Below, piece by piece: positions 11,570-22,929 of a DNA stretch of 37,621 bases. The DNA is taken from assembly GCA_018398765.1 (NCBI GenBank), contig JAHBMJ010000982.1, positions 1 to 37,621 on the forward strand, written 5' to 3'. The notes beneath the pieces are model-generated. The model did no database searches and was not told the origin of the DNA. It worked only from the letters and a program-made list of their open reading frames with translations. The translations under genes were made by a program, and so were the position numbers. The DNA is from Chromera velia (taxonomy: Eukaryota; Sar; Chromeraceae). The first letter of the stretch is position 1, and every line of letters starts with the position of its first letter.

Positions 11570-12830
11570 AGGCTTGTGCCTTCATAAATGGACTTTTGCC
11601 CTCAAGTCGGACCTAAATATATATAATACTAGATACAATTCTTTCATAGAAGAAAAAACACTTAATTCGAGTCACTTTGGGAGTAAAATTTGATCTAGTT
11701 GTAGGTAACACAGCTTAGTATGCATGGTAAATTCATATATTGATCGAAATCAAATTCTGATTAAAACTTCTGAACCAACGATAATCAGGTCTTAAATGTT
11801 TCTTCCCCAATGAAAATATTATATAGATGTTTTGTTGTTAAAAATTGTATTTAAAAAATTGGAATAATCATTCATTTTTTAAAAAATTAATCTCATATAC
11901 TTAATTCACTAGTTGATTGATTGTTGATACTGTCTAGCACTAGCTTGTAACTCTGGATCACACAGTCGAGTCTGAGTCAACAAACAGCTGGATAAAAAAC
12001 TAGATGAAAAATTATGAATTTAATTATGAATAAAAAATTATATAAAATTTGAAGTGTCACAAAAGAAGATATTGGAACAGTTTAATCAATCTCATGCAGT
12101 AAATCGATTATATCAATCAATATATCGACCTAGGGCAGGATGGATCTGAATGGTCAAAAGGATTCAGGGTGTATCAGGTTAGCGGATCTGCTCATGAGTG
12201 CTTATGTATATAGGCATATGGACGGTTGGTCTCACTTTCAGGACCTCAAGTCTGGAGGCCAGATTTATGACTGTAGCTAGAAGAGTTAGAAACTGGAGAA
12301 TGCCCTAGCTTTGCCACAAGGAGCAATGTTCTGAAGTGTTGGGGAGGCAACCAGTCTGATGCTGGATACAGTTTTCCCTTTACAGGCTTTTTTAGACTGC
12401 TAAGCAACCTGATGGGCTATCTATGTTGTTTCCTCTCTTATCTACTCTTATCTAACTAGCAGCAAGCATTCTAAGCTGAAAAAGATGTTTGTTATTGTAG
12501 AGACACCTAAGAAACTTAAAGTTACATGAAATAAGTGTTTGCTAATTATCCGTAGCATAACAGTTTGATTATGATAAATTTAAAAAACTTAATTACTATA
12601 TTATTAATTAAGTTATATTAACCTGTCAATGACACTTCATAAATAAAAAAAAATCGGATTTAAAATATCATCCATGAAACCCGGAGCACGAACTTTATGT
12701 TTTTCTTTTTTGTTTGGCTGATTAATTGGAGAGAGGGGATAATGTATGCAGTATAAATATAGCGTAAAACGTGATGTAACATTTCAGGTCCAACTTGAGG
12801 GCAAAAGTCCATTTAAGAAGGTATAAGCCT
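11570..12830. mobile_element. 1.26-kb element with 45-bp terminal inverted repeats
   Basis: 11570-11614 and 12786-12830 are inverted copies matching at 41 of 45 positions. They begin AGGCTT and share a core of tggacttttgccctcaag. Outside them is a candidate 4-bp direct repeat, CAAA (11566-11569 and 12831-12834). The interior is AT-rich with no transposase frame, so this would be a non-autonomous DNA transposon. The similarity stops abruptly at both outer ends, supporting the assigned borders. The superfamily is unknown. Confidence 0.6.
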
Positions 12831-13070
12831 CAAACTGTCCCACAAGAAGGCAACAGACTCTCAAGCCCCACAAACAAATCGCAGAAGGATCAATGTTGGC
12901 TGCAGCCGGCTGCAATGCAAAGAAACAAGGAAGACACATTGCCCACCACGGCTGGGCAGGGGGAAAGCAGCTTACTTGGTGTCAGGAAGGTGTTAATGGA
13001 AGGGCCGACAGGTGTTTCTGACACCGTCTCCAGAAGTCTTCACGCTGGACTCTTCGAAAGGATCTCATCA

Positions 13071-13188
13071 CAGTGGTACTGCACCTCCGCAGAAGGCCCA
13101 GAAGAAGAGCAGAATAGACTGTGGACTGGACTGAAAATCATACACTGAGGGGGAAAAAGGGGGAACCCGACTAACCAATAAAACAAGG
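13071..13188 (+). repeat. Dispersed 118-bp repeat, copy A
   Basis: Starts cagtggtactgcacctccgc and ends ccaataaaacaagg. A closely similar copy in the same orientation lies at 30207-30323 inside an intron of the glutamate-receptor gene. Flanks differ immediately on both sides, as expected of a short interspersed element. Confidence 0.85.
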
Positions 13189-13290
13189 CTGTCCGGGAAG
13201 CTTTGCGAGGCCGCTTTCCATCCCACGAAATTCATCCAGGTTACCTGCACCTGCAGGGGCCCCGGAGACGAAAGTCAGAAAAATAAACAA

Positions 13291-13334
13291 ACAAACAAAC
13301 ACACACACACACACACATACACACACACACACAT

Positions 13335-13370
<36 letters not shown>
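13291..13370. repeat. CAAA, CA and GA microsatellites
   Basis: A caaa run passes into CA units and then into about 14 GA units. Confidence 0.93.
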
Positions 13371-13372
<2 letters not shown>

Positions 13373-15434
13373 TCGATGAGCTGAAGCATCTCGATCGAGG
13401 GAAAGAAAGATATACACACACAAAGAGACCCTTGGATTCTCACTTGCTGCGCATGGCGAGACTGACGATCCCGCAGTCAACGAAAAAAAATGAAAGAGTG
13501 CCCAGCTGTCCACTTACAGAACAAGAAAGTCTGTGAGTGTCAGAGAACGTTTGGAAGCCTCGGAGGACAAAAACCTGCAGAAAGACCTCATTGGCATGGT
13601 GCCGCTACTGGGGGAACTGACAGACTTTTTGATTGACTGCTTCCCTCCCTGACCAACCTCTCAGACACGGACTCTCAAGAAACAGCAAGAGGGGGGAAAG
13701 ATGAGGGGGGGCGCTTCTGTGCTCTTTGCTGGTGGATGGGCAAAGCAAGGGGGTGGAGGGTGAAGGGGGAAACGGAGACTGAAGAAAAGGGAGGCAAATT
13801 ATTCATTGTGACGCATGTTCTCTTTCGGACGCGCCGGTAAGTGCCTCTCAGTTGAACATTGATTTGATCAATGCGTCCGACCAAATGATAGACACATGTG
13901 CAATCGTTCACAACTCCCTTTCGCTCTTCGATGACCTGTCTTTGTGTCTGACCTGCACAGATGAACCTCTTCTACGGCGGGAGGAGCTCTGCCTCTGTCC
14001 TTGCCCTCCCTCTCCCTTTGTGTTCTTGAGCCCCACAAAGCGAAGGAAGATGTCGAGACAAGAGGCCATGTGTTTCCCTCTCAGCTGTGAGATCTAGAAA
14101 AAAAAAAAAAAAAGAGGGGAACCGCTGATCCCTTCACACCCACTGCGTCGTCTATCTGCGCACCGCAAAGAAAGATCAAGCAAAAGAGGGAAGCAAAAAT
14201 ACTCCTCCTCTTCCTTTCGTCTCCTTCTTTGACGAGCACAAGACATAAGCCAGAGAGATCCAGGCTGTTGTGTGTGACTTGAGAGACATCGGAAAAACAA
14301 GGAAAGGATCTCCACAGTCATCCAGACAAATAGCGTGTCTGCCGACTTTCACTGTCTTGTCTTTCTTACTGGCCCCATGTAGCCAGTGCATAGAACGTGG
14401 CCAGACCAAAAACCCAAAACCCAAGGAATTAAGGACGCAGACCTGCCCGAGGACAAACGCATCGCATGACTGACCAATCTCTATCTCTTCGCCAAACAAG
14501 GCAGCCCAGTGCGGAAAAAATAAAATCTCCTTGGGGAGGAGGCCGCATGATCCTTCAAAGAGACAAAGAACGCACGGGCAAGGTTCAGAGCAGCAACATT
14601 CAAAGAAAAATGGAAACTGCATGAATGAACACCATTTCTTACTTCCGGCTGCATGGCTTTGTTCTTCTCGTTTGTTCTGTACGTCTGGGGCCACAGATAC
14701 AAATCCTGTCAGCCTCGTCTGCTGAAGCAGAAGGGGAGAAGCAATTGAGCCCGTTAAGACAGCAGAGAACTTTCAGAACAATACGGCAGGAGGGAGGAGA
14801 GGGTGCGTTTGTGAGCCTTCTCTTCTGCCTGTAACGTTCTGACCACAAAGGTCGTCTATCGTTCTCTCTCGGAGGTACGACATTGGATCTCCCTCCCGAG
14901 ATTTCGCCTCTGCAGGGGGGGGCACAATTAAGCAGACAGGAGACAGTCAGAGAAGCAAAGCCGACTGAGCAAGAGTCTCAGAGAGAAAGCTCGTCCAAGC
15001 CAAACGAGCTTCGCAAATACGAGGAAGAAGAGCTTGAATCAGGCAGAGGACGGCAAAGAAATGAGGCAGAAAAGAGACGTTCGAGCCAAGACTGGTGACC
15101 ATAAAGAGATGTGCAAGCAAGAATAGCATCGGGTGTGCAAGCGAGCGAGTATATCAAGGAACGTGAGGATGGCCGGTCGCATGAGGAGGAGACAACACAG
15201 AGAGGGAGAACAAAAAATTGAAAAGAGGGCGACCAGTTGGGCTCAATAAAAACAGAGGGGCATATGACTGCATGCAGAACCGTTGACCTTTAGACTTTTC
15301 TGTCTTCTCGACCCATTTCACCCGACTGTGCATTCCCTGCCCGTTTGCTCAGGAGCTTTGAGCATTGTATCTAATGCTCTGTCTTCTTCGCGACTGAGCT
15401 TTCAAGAGACTGACAGCCAGTGGTTTGCTTTATT

Positions 15435-16520
15435 CGCCTGGCGGTCGTCAGTTGTTGAAAGAGACTCTCCCTGAGGTTCTGCACGCAGCTAGACAGAGCC
15501 GCACCAGTGTGAGCATGGAAGGTTCGGAGAAGACAGACACAGTGAATGAAGGAAGGACACAGAACGGCCAGTCGGGAGAGTTTGGAAGAGTGGAAGGGGA
15601 TAGTGCAGAGAGAGAGGGCCGAGACGCCAGGTCCCCCCTTTTGTCCTCCATCCAGGCCTCCGGTCTCCTGACGCAGACAGCACATACAGCAAGAGCAAAG
15701 GAAAGAGAAAGAGAGAAAACAGGGCAGGAGGGCGAGAAGCATTGTAGTGTTACGTCTTGAACCCCTTCTCCCGTGTACAGAACGCTTCAGAGGGGGCTTA
15801 CGTACAAGAAAATGCAGATCGATTCTCAGAGGGACCCATTTAACACCATCGACCACCTTTTGATTCTACAATCTGAAGAAGGGAACTGTCTATCTACAGC
15901 GGAAATTTCAAATGGTTCGTAGGGCTATAGAGGCGCTCTGACGCAGATTCAAGGTTGCTTCGCTCAAGCATTCTGCGGAGGAGCTCATGAAGCCAGATGT
16001 ACGAAGGAAGAGGAGAGACTGCGAGATCAGGAACGAAAAGTGACCGATTGTCCGGTGCTCCTGACGTAGACAGCACACACAGCAGCAGCAGAAAGAAAAG
16101 AGAAACAGAGAGAGAACAGAGGGAAAGTGGAGGGACAGAAATTCCAGCACCACTCTGATCTCAGCAATTTCTTCTCCCAAGTACAAAACGTTTCATGGAA
16201 GCTAAGCGACAAAGTGACGAATCGAACCTCAGAGGCAACTCCTTGAGACTATTGACCACCTTTTCTGCGCTCTTGGAAAAAGGAAGCCGTTTCGACTGAA
16301 ATAGAAAATTGAAGGTTCGATCATAGAGTCAAGGGCGCAACTCAGAGGCAGATTCGTCGTTGCTTCGCTCAGGCAGTTCCGACCCTCCCGCCACAGGAAC
16401 TACTGTCAGGCTAAGCATGTCTGCTCTCTCTGTCTGCGGTTTGGCCAGTTGAGGAGCTCACAAAGCGAAATATTCGAAGTGAGAGGAGAGACTGCGAGAC
16501 CAGAAATGAAGACTGACCGA
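15435..16520. repeat. Left arm of large inverted repeat
   Basis: Reads as the reverse complement of 20143-20838, with matching outer borders (CGCCTGG at 15435-15441 against CCAGGCG at 20832-20838) and inner borders (CTGACCGA at 16513-16520 against TCGGTCAG at 20143-20150). This arm is about 390 bp longer because an internal segment is present twice in tandem (about 15660-16060 and 16055-16520). The two copies share gacgcagac/gacgtagac, the gaggagctca box and the gagaggagagactgcgaga box. Only the second tandem copy is closely matched by the right arm. Confidence 0.85.
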
Positions 16521-16687
16521 TTCGCAATGCATCGTGTCCATGCACCTTAAGAAGCTCGAGCATGCTGATGCAGAACCCCGCCCACCCCCGCCCACGCCCG
16601 CCCATCCGGTGACCACAGAGACCCCTTTTGAAGAAGACGCTGAAAAGGCTCCATGGCCCTCCCGCTCTTCTGGCGACTCGGCCGCGC

Positions 16688-16723
16688 TAGAAGAAAGAGA
16701 GACAGAGAGAGAGCGAGCGAGCG

Positions 16724-16773
<50 letters not shown>

Positions 16774-16776
16774 TAG
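16688..16776. repeat. GA/GAGC microsatellite
   Basis: A purine-only gaga/gagcgagc repeat in the spacer of the large inverted repeat, upstream of the HAD gene. Confidence 0.93.
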
Positions 16777-17240
16777 CAAAGGGTCCGTCCACTCAAAATA
16801 AAAAACGAGAGGAGAAATTGGGGGAAGAGTCAGGGTCCATTCCGCTGCACCCCACCGACCGTCCTCCGAGTTCTCCCGTCTCCGTCTCCTTCGACGCCAA
16901 GGAACTCCTCAGTCTGGTCGTGAGGATATGCAGTCGTCTTCCCTCGCTTAGCCTAGTCCTTCTGTCGTCTCATCTCTCCACTCTGCTCCCCAACAAGAAT
17001 GCCTCCTGGTCCCTCCGTCCACGCAGGCACAACCGCACCAACAGAGAGAGACGGTTCACAGAGACTGACAAAAAAACACAGGTCATACTCCAGACATGCA
17101 GGTCACTCACGACCACACAGAGACACAAGCAGGTTCTCCACCTGTGTTTTGAAGTCCAGAACCTAGCCCCTGCGCTGGCTGTTGGACCATCTGAAGAGGT
17201 TGAAAAAAGAGAGTCTGATGATGTCATCCGACAGTCACCG

Positions 17241-17426
17241 ATTGAAATTTGTGGCGATTGTGGCCCCGGAATTTGGAATGTGCATCATCGGCCAAAGCGG
17301 CCGGGGGATGAGTGCCCTCGCATTCTTCTGCGCTTTAATTCCTGGGCCCCAAATTCCATGCAAATTCCGGGGCCCCAAATTCCATGCAAATTCCGGGGCC
17401 GCAATCGCCATGCACAAATTTCGATT
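17241..17426. mobile_element. Small foldback element
   Basis: 17241-17274 is the inverted counterpart of about 17388-17425: both read a(tt/tc)gaaatttgtg...ggcgatt(g)(t/c)ggccccggaattt, apart from a 4-base gcat insertion in one arm. The loop contains a 26-bp unit (ccccaaattccatgcaaatt...) twice in tandem from about 17347. The whole could fold into a long hairpin. It is non-coding and about 250 bases upstream of the HAD gene start. No target duplication was assigned. Confidence 0.6.
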
Positions 17427-17670
17427 GATCAATGCATGGGCTTTCTCTATTTTTTCATCGTCTCCTCTCCTTCGCGTGGTCAATGCTTTCCTCAGTCTGG
17501 TACGTCACGAGGATACGCAGTGCCCCTCCCTGGCGGGCTTCTCGTCTCTCAACGCTGCGCCTCAACCAGCTTGCTTCACGGGCACGCCATCCATGCAGAC
17601 GTGAGACGACCAACAGAAAGAGACGGCACACGGAGACGGGAGAACTCACTGGAAGCATCAAAAGAGAGCA

Positions 17671-20142
17671 ATGCCGAAGCTGAGAGCGCCCTCTCCCCCC
17701 TCACACCCGAGCCCTGCAGCCAGACCAGCACAGATTACCCTCCAGCTCTACACCTTACTTGTGGTGGACTGGGACGACACTCTCCTGCCGACAACCTGGC
17801 TGAAGGATGAAGTGGCTGCCTCTCTCCGGCTACAGGGCATGCAGGAACTGATTCGTCACTTCGATGAATGCAAAGAAAGGGGGGAGGCGGCATTATCAGA
17901 CGAACACGGAGAGCTTTTGGAGAAAGTAGACGGGGCCGCCTCGAAGCTGATAAAGGGGATAAGTGGCCAGGTCAGTTAGTGTCTTCACTGTCTTCGCCTA
18001 GCTTCACTGTGCCTGTCTCGGTTCTCTGCTATCCTTTTCACGATCATCAGTGCTTCCTTGGTTTTCGTCTTTGTCAAGTCTCTCCGTTTATTCCTTCCCA
18101 GTGCTCATGCTTTCCTGTCTCTTGATGGTCTGTCCTTGCAGCTCGACAAGGTCCGTGTCGTGGTTGTCACCAACTCGACAGGCAACTGGGTCATGGAGAG
18201 TGGTTCTCGGTTTCTTCCCTCCACGCTGCAAACCTTGCAGAGCTGCGGACTACAAGTAATGTACCCCCGGGAAATGTTCGGATCTTTTCAGGCACCTGTC
18301 GGTGTGGAACTGAACTTGAAGGTCAGGGAGGTGTATGACACCGCTTGGTTTCCTTTAGTCGCTTTATGTCTATCTCCGTATCTTTGTTTCGACCCGACTC
18401 TGCGAGGTAAAGCATGTCCGTTTTCTGTTTCTGCGTCGTCTGTTTTTGTCACGATTTTTTTCGATATGCATCACTTGTTCAATCAAACATAAGAAAGCGT
18501 AAGAAAGTTGAGCTTCAAACGATCTGAATTCCTTGCCCCTTTTTGTTCTCTCTTCTAGCTGCAGGTTCCGGCATTTGTCCACGCGATGCAGTGCTACCTT
18601 TCCGACGCCCTCACAGACCCGTACAGATGGGCAGACGCGGCAGACGGGGTCTTCCTCAACGTGATCGGAGTGGGAGATCAGAAGGGAGACACTGATGCAC
18701 TCGTCCTTGGTGAGAAAATCTTCAAGTCAGTCAGAAAGACAGAGGGGGCTTTCCTGTCCAAGAGATTACGCTTTGTTTTCCGATGGAACTCTCCGTAACG
18801 ACTATGTATATGATCAACAGTACGCTTCCCTTCTTTTCCTTCCCTTTCTTCCCTCCCTTCCTTGCTTCCTTCCTTCCTTCCTTCCTTCCTTTTTGCGTTT
18901 TCCCTCTTCGTTGCTCTTCTCCTCTCCCTCCCGCCTCCTCTCTCCCTGCCGCTCTATCTTTCTCTCTCCGTGTGTATGTGTCGTTCTCTCATTTTCTCTG
19001 CCTTCTCTCTTACTTGCGGTCCGTTTTGAAAAGTCTCCACACACATGCACCATACCTTTTCTTTTCCACTTTGATTGCAGCAACACCCTCCCTGCCCCCT
19101 GCCAGAGGATGTGGCCAGGGTGGATCACGACAACGAGAACGAAGGCGGTGCGGTTCAAGGAATCCCCTCAGGCCGAGTATCTGGAGAAGGAACTCGTGTG
19201 CCTCCACAAGCGGTTTGCAAACGAGACCTTCATTCTGGACATCAACAACAGAGACGACAGAATCGAGACCTGGGTCGAGGAGGATGGGCAGGAGGAGACA
19301 GCGAGAGGAGAGGAGACCAAATCTGATGAAGATTTGCCATTGGTCAGCAGGCATATTTTGAAATTTGGGTATACGGAGGTCTTGCGGTCGACTCTTTGTC
19401 TTTTTTTTTCACTTTGACAATGGGATTTGAGCTTCTCCCTCTTCTTCTGTTGCTCCTTAATGTAGTACTTGAGTGGGTGTGCTTTCGCCTTGACCATCCG
19501 TTTCACCGCTGCTTGTCTGACCTCTCTGTCAGTCTATCCGTCTACCTGGCAGTGTGTCTCTATATACGTCCCCGTGTATGACTGTCTCTTTCTCTTTCCT
19601 TTGTGGTGGAGAACTGACCGAGGTTACAGCTGTGGCTTTCGGTGGCTTTCACGTTTTCTTTTCTTCTGCACGACGGAGTCTTCTTCACAGCCTAGAGATC
19701 ATTTTCCGTCCGTCTATTCTTCTTTCCCCTTTTCAAGCGGTGCTCATCCAGAGAAGGCTGATGGCAGGCCAACAAAATGTCACTTTGTGAAGATTATTTC
19801 GATCTCCTTCTCCCGTGTGCCTGCAGACACTCGAGAGACGGGACAGGCATGACACCCACGGGAGCCACAAGAAATCCAAAGGGCTGAAAAAAAGAAAACG
19901 TCGGTGTAGGGCAGCGGAACGGAAAATTACTCTTCCACATGTCTTCTTCTCCTCTTGCCTTTTGACTGGACGGACTAGCTCTTCTCCGTTTTTTCTTTCT
20001 GGCTCTGTTTCTCTACTTCTCTCTCCCTCTCTCTCTTAGCGCGGCCGAGTCGCCAGGCGGCGGTCTTTGCGGTGAGAGAGCCAGAGGCGGGGGGCCGGGG
20101 GGAGGGCTTCTGCAGGAAGTCCGTTTCTGGAACACCGACTAG
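17671..20142 (+). CDS. HAD-superfamily hydrolase-like protein, 5-6 exons
   Basis: Exons: 17671-17970, 18142-18321, 18565-18725, 19081-19342, 19827 onward. HAD motif I is DWDDT (D33, D35), motif II the TN after VVVV (T110), motif III possibly K160 at the exon 2/3 junction, and motif IV GDQKGD (D198, D202). These are the residues that hold Mg2+ and form the phospho-aspartate in this superfamily. A C-terminal TRTKAVRFKESP segment followed by a helical stretch is a pattern I associate with DWDDT-type HAD proteins of protists. A very basic KKRKRR tail suggests nuclear or nucleic-acid association (inference). All four assigned donors start gtcag. The last part is ambiguous: reading on from exon 5 gives TAG at 20037-20039, while a gtgtag donor at 19904 and an acceptor at 20039 would give TAG at 20140-20142. 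The substrate is unknown, and it could be a non-catalytic relative. The gene lies wholly between the inverted-repeat arms. Confidence 0.83.
18829..18895. repeat. Pyrimidine CTTCC microsatellite
   Basis: A ttcc/cttc repeat in intron 3 (18726-19080) of the HAD gene. The whole intron 3' half is pyrimidine-rich. Confidence 0.88.
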
Positions 20143-20838
20143 TCGGTCAGTTTTCGTTTCTGGTCTCGCAGTCTCTCCTCTCTCTTCATACGTTTCGCTT
20201 CGTGAGCTCCTCTACTGGCAAAATGCCGACAGAGTGAGCAGACATGCTTCCATCCTAACAATAGTTCCCAATACCTAAGGGAGGGTTTAGAAGGCTTGAG
20301 CGAAGCTACTGGGGATCTGCCTCTGAGTTGCGCCCTTGACCCTATGATCGAACCTTTAATTTTCAACCTCAGTCGAAACAGTTTCCTTTTTCCAAGAGCG
20401 CAGAAAAGGTGGTCAATAGTCTCAAGGAGTTGCCTGTGAGGTTCGATTCGTCACTTTGTCGCTTAGCTTCCCTGAAGCGTTTTGTACTTGGGAGAAGAAA
20501 TTGCTGAGATCAGAGTGGTGCTGGAATTTCTGTCCCTCCCCTTTCCCTGTGCTCTCTCTGTTTCTCTTTTCTTTCTGCTGCTGCTGTGTGTGCTGTCTGC
20601 GTCAGGAGACCGGAGGCCTGGATGGAGGACGGAAGGGGGGACCTGGCGGCTCGGCCCTCTCTCTCTGCGCTATCCCCTTCCACTCTCCCAAACTCTCCCG
20701 ACTGGCCGTGCTGTGTCCTTCCTCCATTCACTGTGTCTCGCTTCTCTCAACCTTCCATGCTCACACCGGTGCGGCTCTGTCTAGCTGCGTGCAGAACCTC
20801 AGGGGGAGTCTCTTTCAACAACTGATGCCGGCCAGGCG
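20143..20838. repeat. Right arm of large inverted repeat
   Basis: A 696-bp arm, the reverse complement of 15435-16520 less one tandem copy. It begins immediately after the possible TAG at 20140-20142 of the HAD gene. An open frame of about 144 codons (20456-20890) is partly mirrored on the minus strand of the other arm, but it is Cys/Ser/Leu-rich and crosses pyrimidine tracts, so it is not called as a gene. Confidence 0.85.
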
Positions 20839-22894
20839 GACACACACCAGTCAGTCTTCATGCTCTCCCTTCAGAGCACAGTTGCGATGAAAGCAGAGCG
20901 TCACATTCGATGGAATGCTCAGAACCCATCAACAAAATGACAAATGTTCACAGAATGCATGGCGGCATGATCGAGGATGACGAGTCGAGAAGGATGGAAG
21001 TCATAGCGACCGTCGGCTTTGACCGGATGAGGGCAGTTTGGGTAGTGCGGGACAGAGACACATGCATTCAGACCAACAAGAAGCAAGATCATGGCTGCCC
21101 GACTGGACACACACTAATGTACAATCTGATCTGTCTCTGCTGTGCCCATTTCTGAAGACTGATTGAAGCTTGCGTTTCTATTCTGTTCGCCGGCGGTTTT
21201 CTCACCTGTTCGCCGTGATGGTTGTGTTTGCATTCCGACGCACCTCCATGTGATGAATGCAGGTAGACTCTTCAAGGGACACACAGGAGGGCTTTCAGGC
21301 TGTTGTATGGCACATGGAAGAATTAAGGGTTCTGGGAGACTAGGGTCTCGAAGCGTCGGCCTGCAAGGTCCTTCAGCTGATTGATCATGCGGGGTGACAG
21401 AGAGGAACTAGATCTTCAACCTCTGCCAGAAGAGACTGACGGTGATGGAAAGAAGACCTCAAGGGCTGCACGGGCGGACGGAGGAATCACGCAGTTTGGG
21501 GGGTGCTTGCTTCTGGGAGCATTAGGGAAGTCTGTAGATGCACAGGGATGGGGATGCATTCCTTTGAGAAGCGAAGTCAATGTCGGTGTGAAGGAAAGAG
21601 TGTCTGTGTGTGGGCATTCGGAAAGGAAGACGTGTCAGGCTTGTTCTGTGTGTCCAAGAACGAATGAATAGAGGAGGTGTCGCTGATCTTGGAAGGGTTT
21701 TTCAACATTGCTCCTCGTCTTTGTGCTTGCTGTGATAGAAGAAAGTGAAGATCTCCACACGGAGTCTCAAGAGAAATCTCACAGGTTTTAAAGAACCTCC
21801 TTTGATCGATCGATCGTTCTTTGGGAAAGCGGGAAAGGGGAAATGCACAGGGAAAAGGGTGATGAACAAAGAGATCTGAAGTGAGTGTAAACCGAACACA
21901 AACCGAACACAAGAAAAAGTAACAGAGGGCAGGGGCAGAAAGACAGCAGATCTCTGCACCTTCGTCGTTCCATTGACTTACTGAAAGACTAACTCACTGA
22001 CAGAGAGCCTTATGTGATCCTTTTTGGTTGCATGCACGGAACCGAGTCACGCATCTTTCCATGTTCTTCCTCTTCTTTTGTTAAATCCTTGGCATTCTTC
22101 TTCTTCTTAATTACCGTTTCAAATAGGGTGACACACTGTGAGTATGTGCCTCCCTCTCCCTCCCCTTCTCTCGATGGCACATGTACTGCCTCAATACTCG
22201 TTTTAATGAATCTCGTCATCCGATCCTTAATTAAGTGCGTGCGTGCATGTTTCTTGCATCTTGCCCCCGCTCCTTCCCTCTCTTCCTTATTTCAGAGATC
22301 ATGGGAAGGAACGGAGCATCGAGTCTGTGACTTGCCTGCCTGCCTGCCTGCCTGCCTGTCTGCCCGACATGTGTGTGAGAATGAAAAGAGCACATAACGC
22401 ACATGTAAAAAGAGAAAGAGAAAAAGAAAGAAGAGCACGAGCAGAAGTTCAAGAGACGAGAGAAAAGAAAAAAGCAGCCCTCTCAAGAGAGAACCCCTGG
22501 TCGGATTGGTACGCAGACACAGAAATGTGCAGGCTGCAGTCACTAAAGAGAAGGCAGCCTGTCTGCATGCACGTCGTGCTTTCCCTCCTTTAGTTGCCTT
22601 GCATTGCCTGCCGCGTTGTGGCAGCTCTCTCCAAGTGAGAGAGGGGGCATGTAGAGGACCTCTCCTTACTCAACCCCCCTCTTTCTTTTGTATGAATGTG
22701 TGCATGCACATCGATCGACATGCCAGTAGTGGGCATGTACGTGTGTGCAAGTGTATATGCAGTGCTCAAGTACACGTGCGTGCATGTCATTGAGTGTGCA
22801 CACTGTGTCAGAGGGGCCACGGGAGAAAACTCCCCGTCTCTCGGTCTTTCCTTGTGAGCGTGCGATCGACTGTGACAATGTGCGTGCGTTTGCA

Positions 22895-22929
<35 letters not shown>

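Larger units (their letters stand above)
12831..15434. other. Intergenic region, no supported gene
   Basis: Mixed-composition DNA. It contains one copy of a dispersed 118-bp repeat (13071-13188), CA and GA microsatellites (about 13300-13370) and an A run at 14098-14113. Open frames up to 172 codons exist on the minus strand (14176-14694) but show no family features and lack the splice or composition pattern of the neighbouring genes. Confidence 0.5.

Noticed and set aside
12795-13148. 117-codon open frame on the plus strand
   Set aside because: It starts inside a terminal inverted repeat and ends inside the dispersed repeat; no protein features.
14176-14694. 172-codon minus-strand frame
   Set aside because: Aromatic- and Cys-rich without domains, and not joined to neighbours by credible splice sites. 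It may be chance; transcript data could change this.
16653-17810. 385-codon open frame on the plus strand
   Set aside because: It runs through a GA microsatellite and the foldback element and ends in another frame over the true first exon of the HAD gene; no domain is visible.
18710-19119. Alternative HAD intron from gtgaga (18710) to a ccag acceptor at 19118
   Set aside because: It also keeps frame, but the gtcagt donor at 18726 with the gcag acceptor at 19080 matches the local splice pattern better and retains more conserved-looking sequence.
20456-20890. 144-codon open frame partly conserved in the opposite arm (15371-15856, minus)
   Set aside because: The conservation is explained by the inverted repeat. 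The product is low in complexity and crosses pyrimidine tracts that look intronic.
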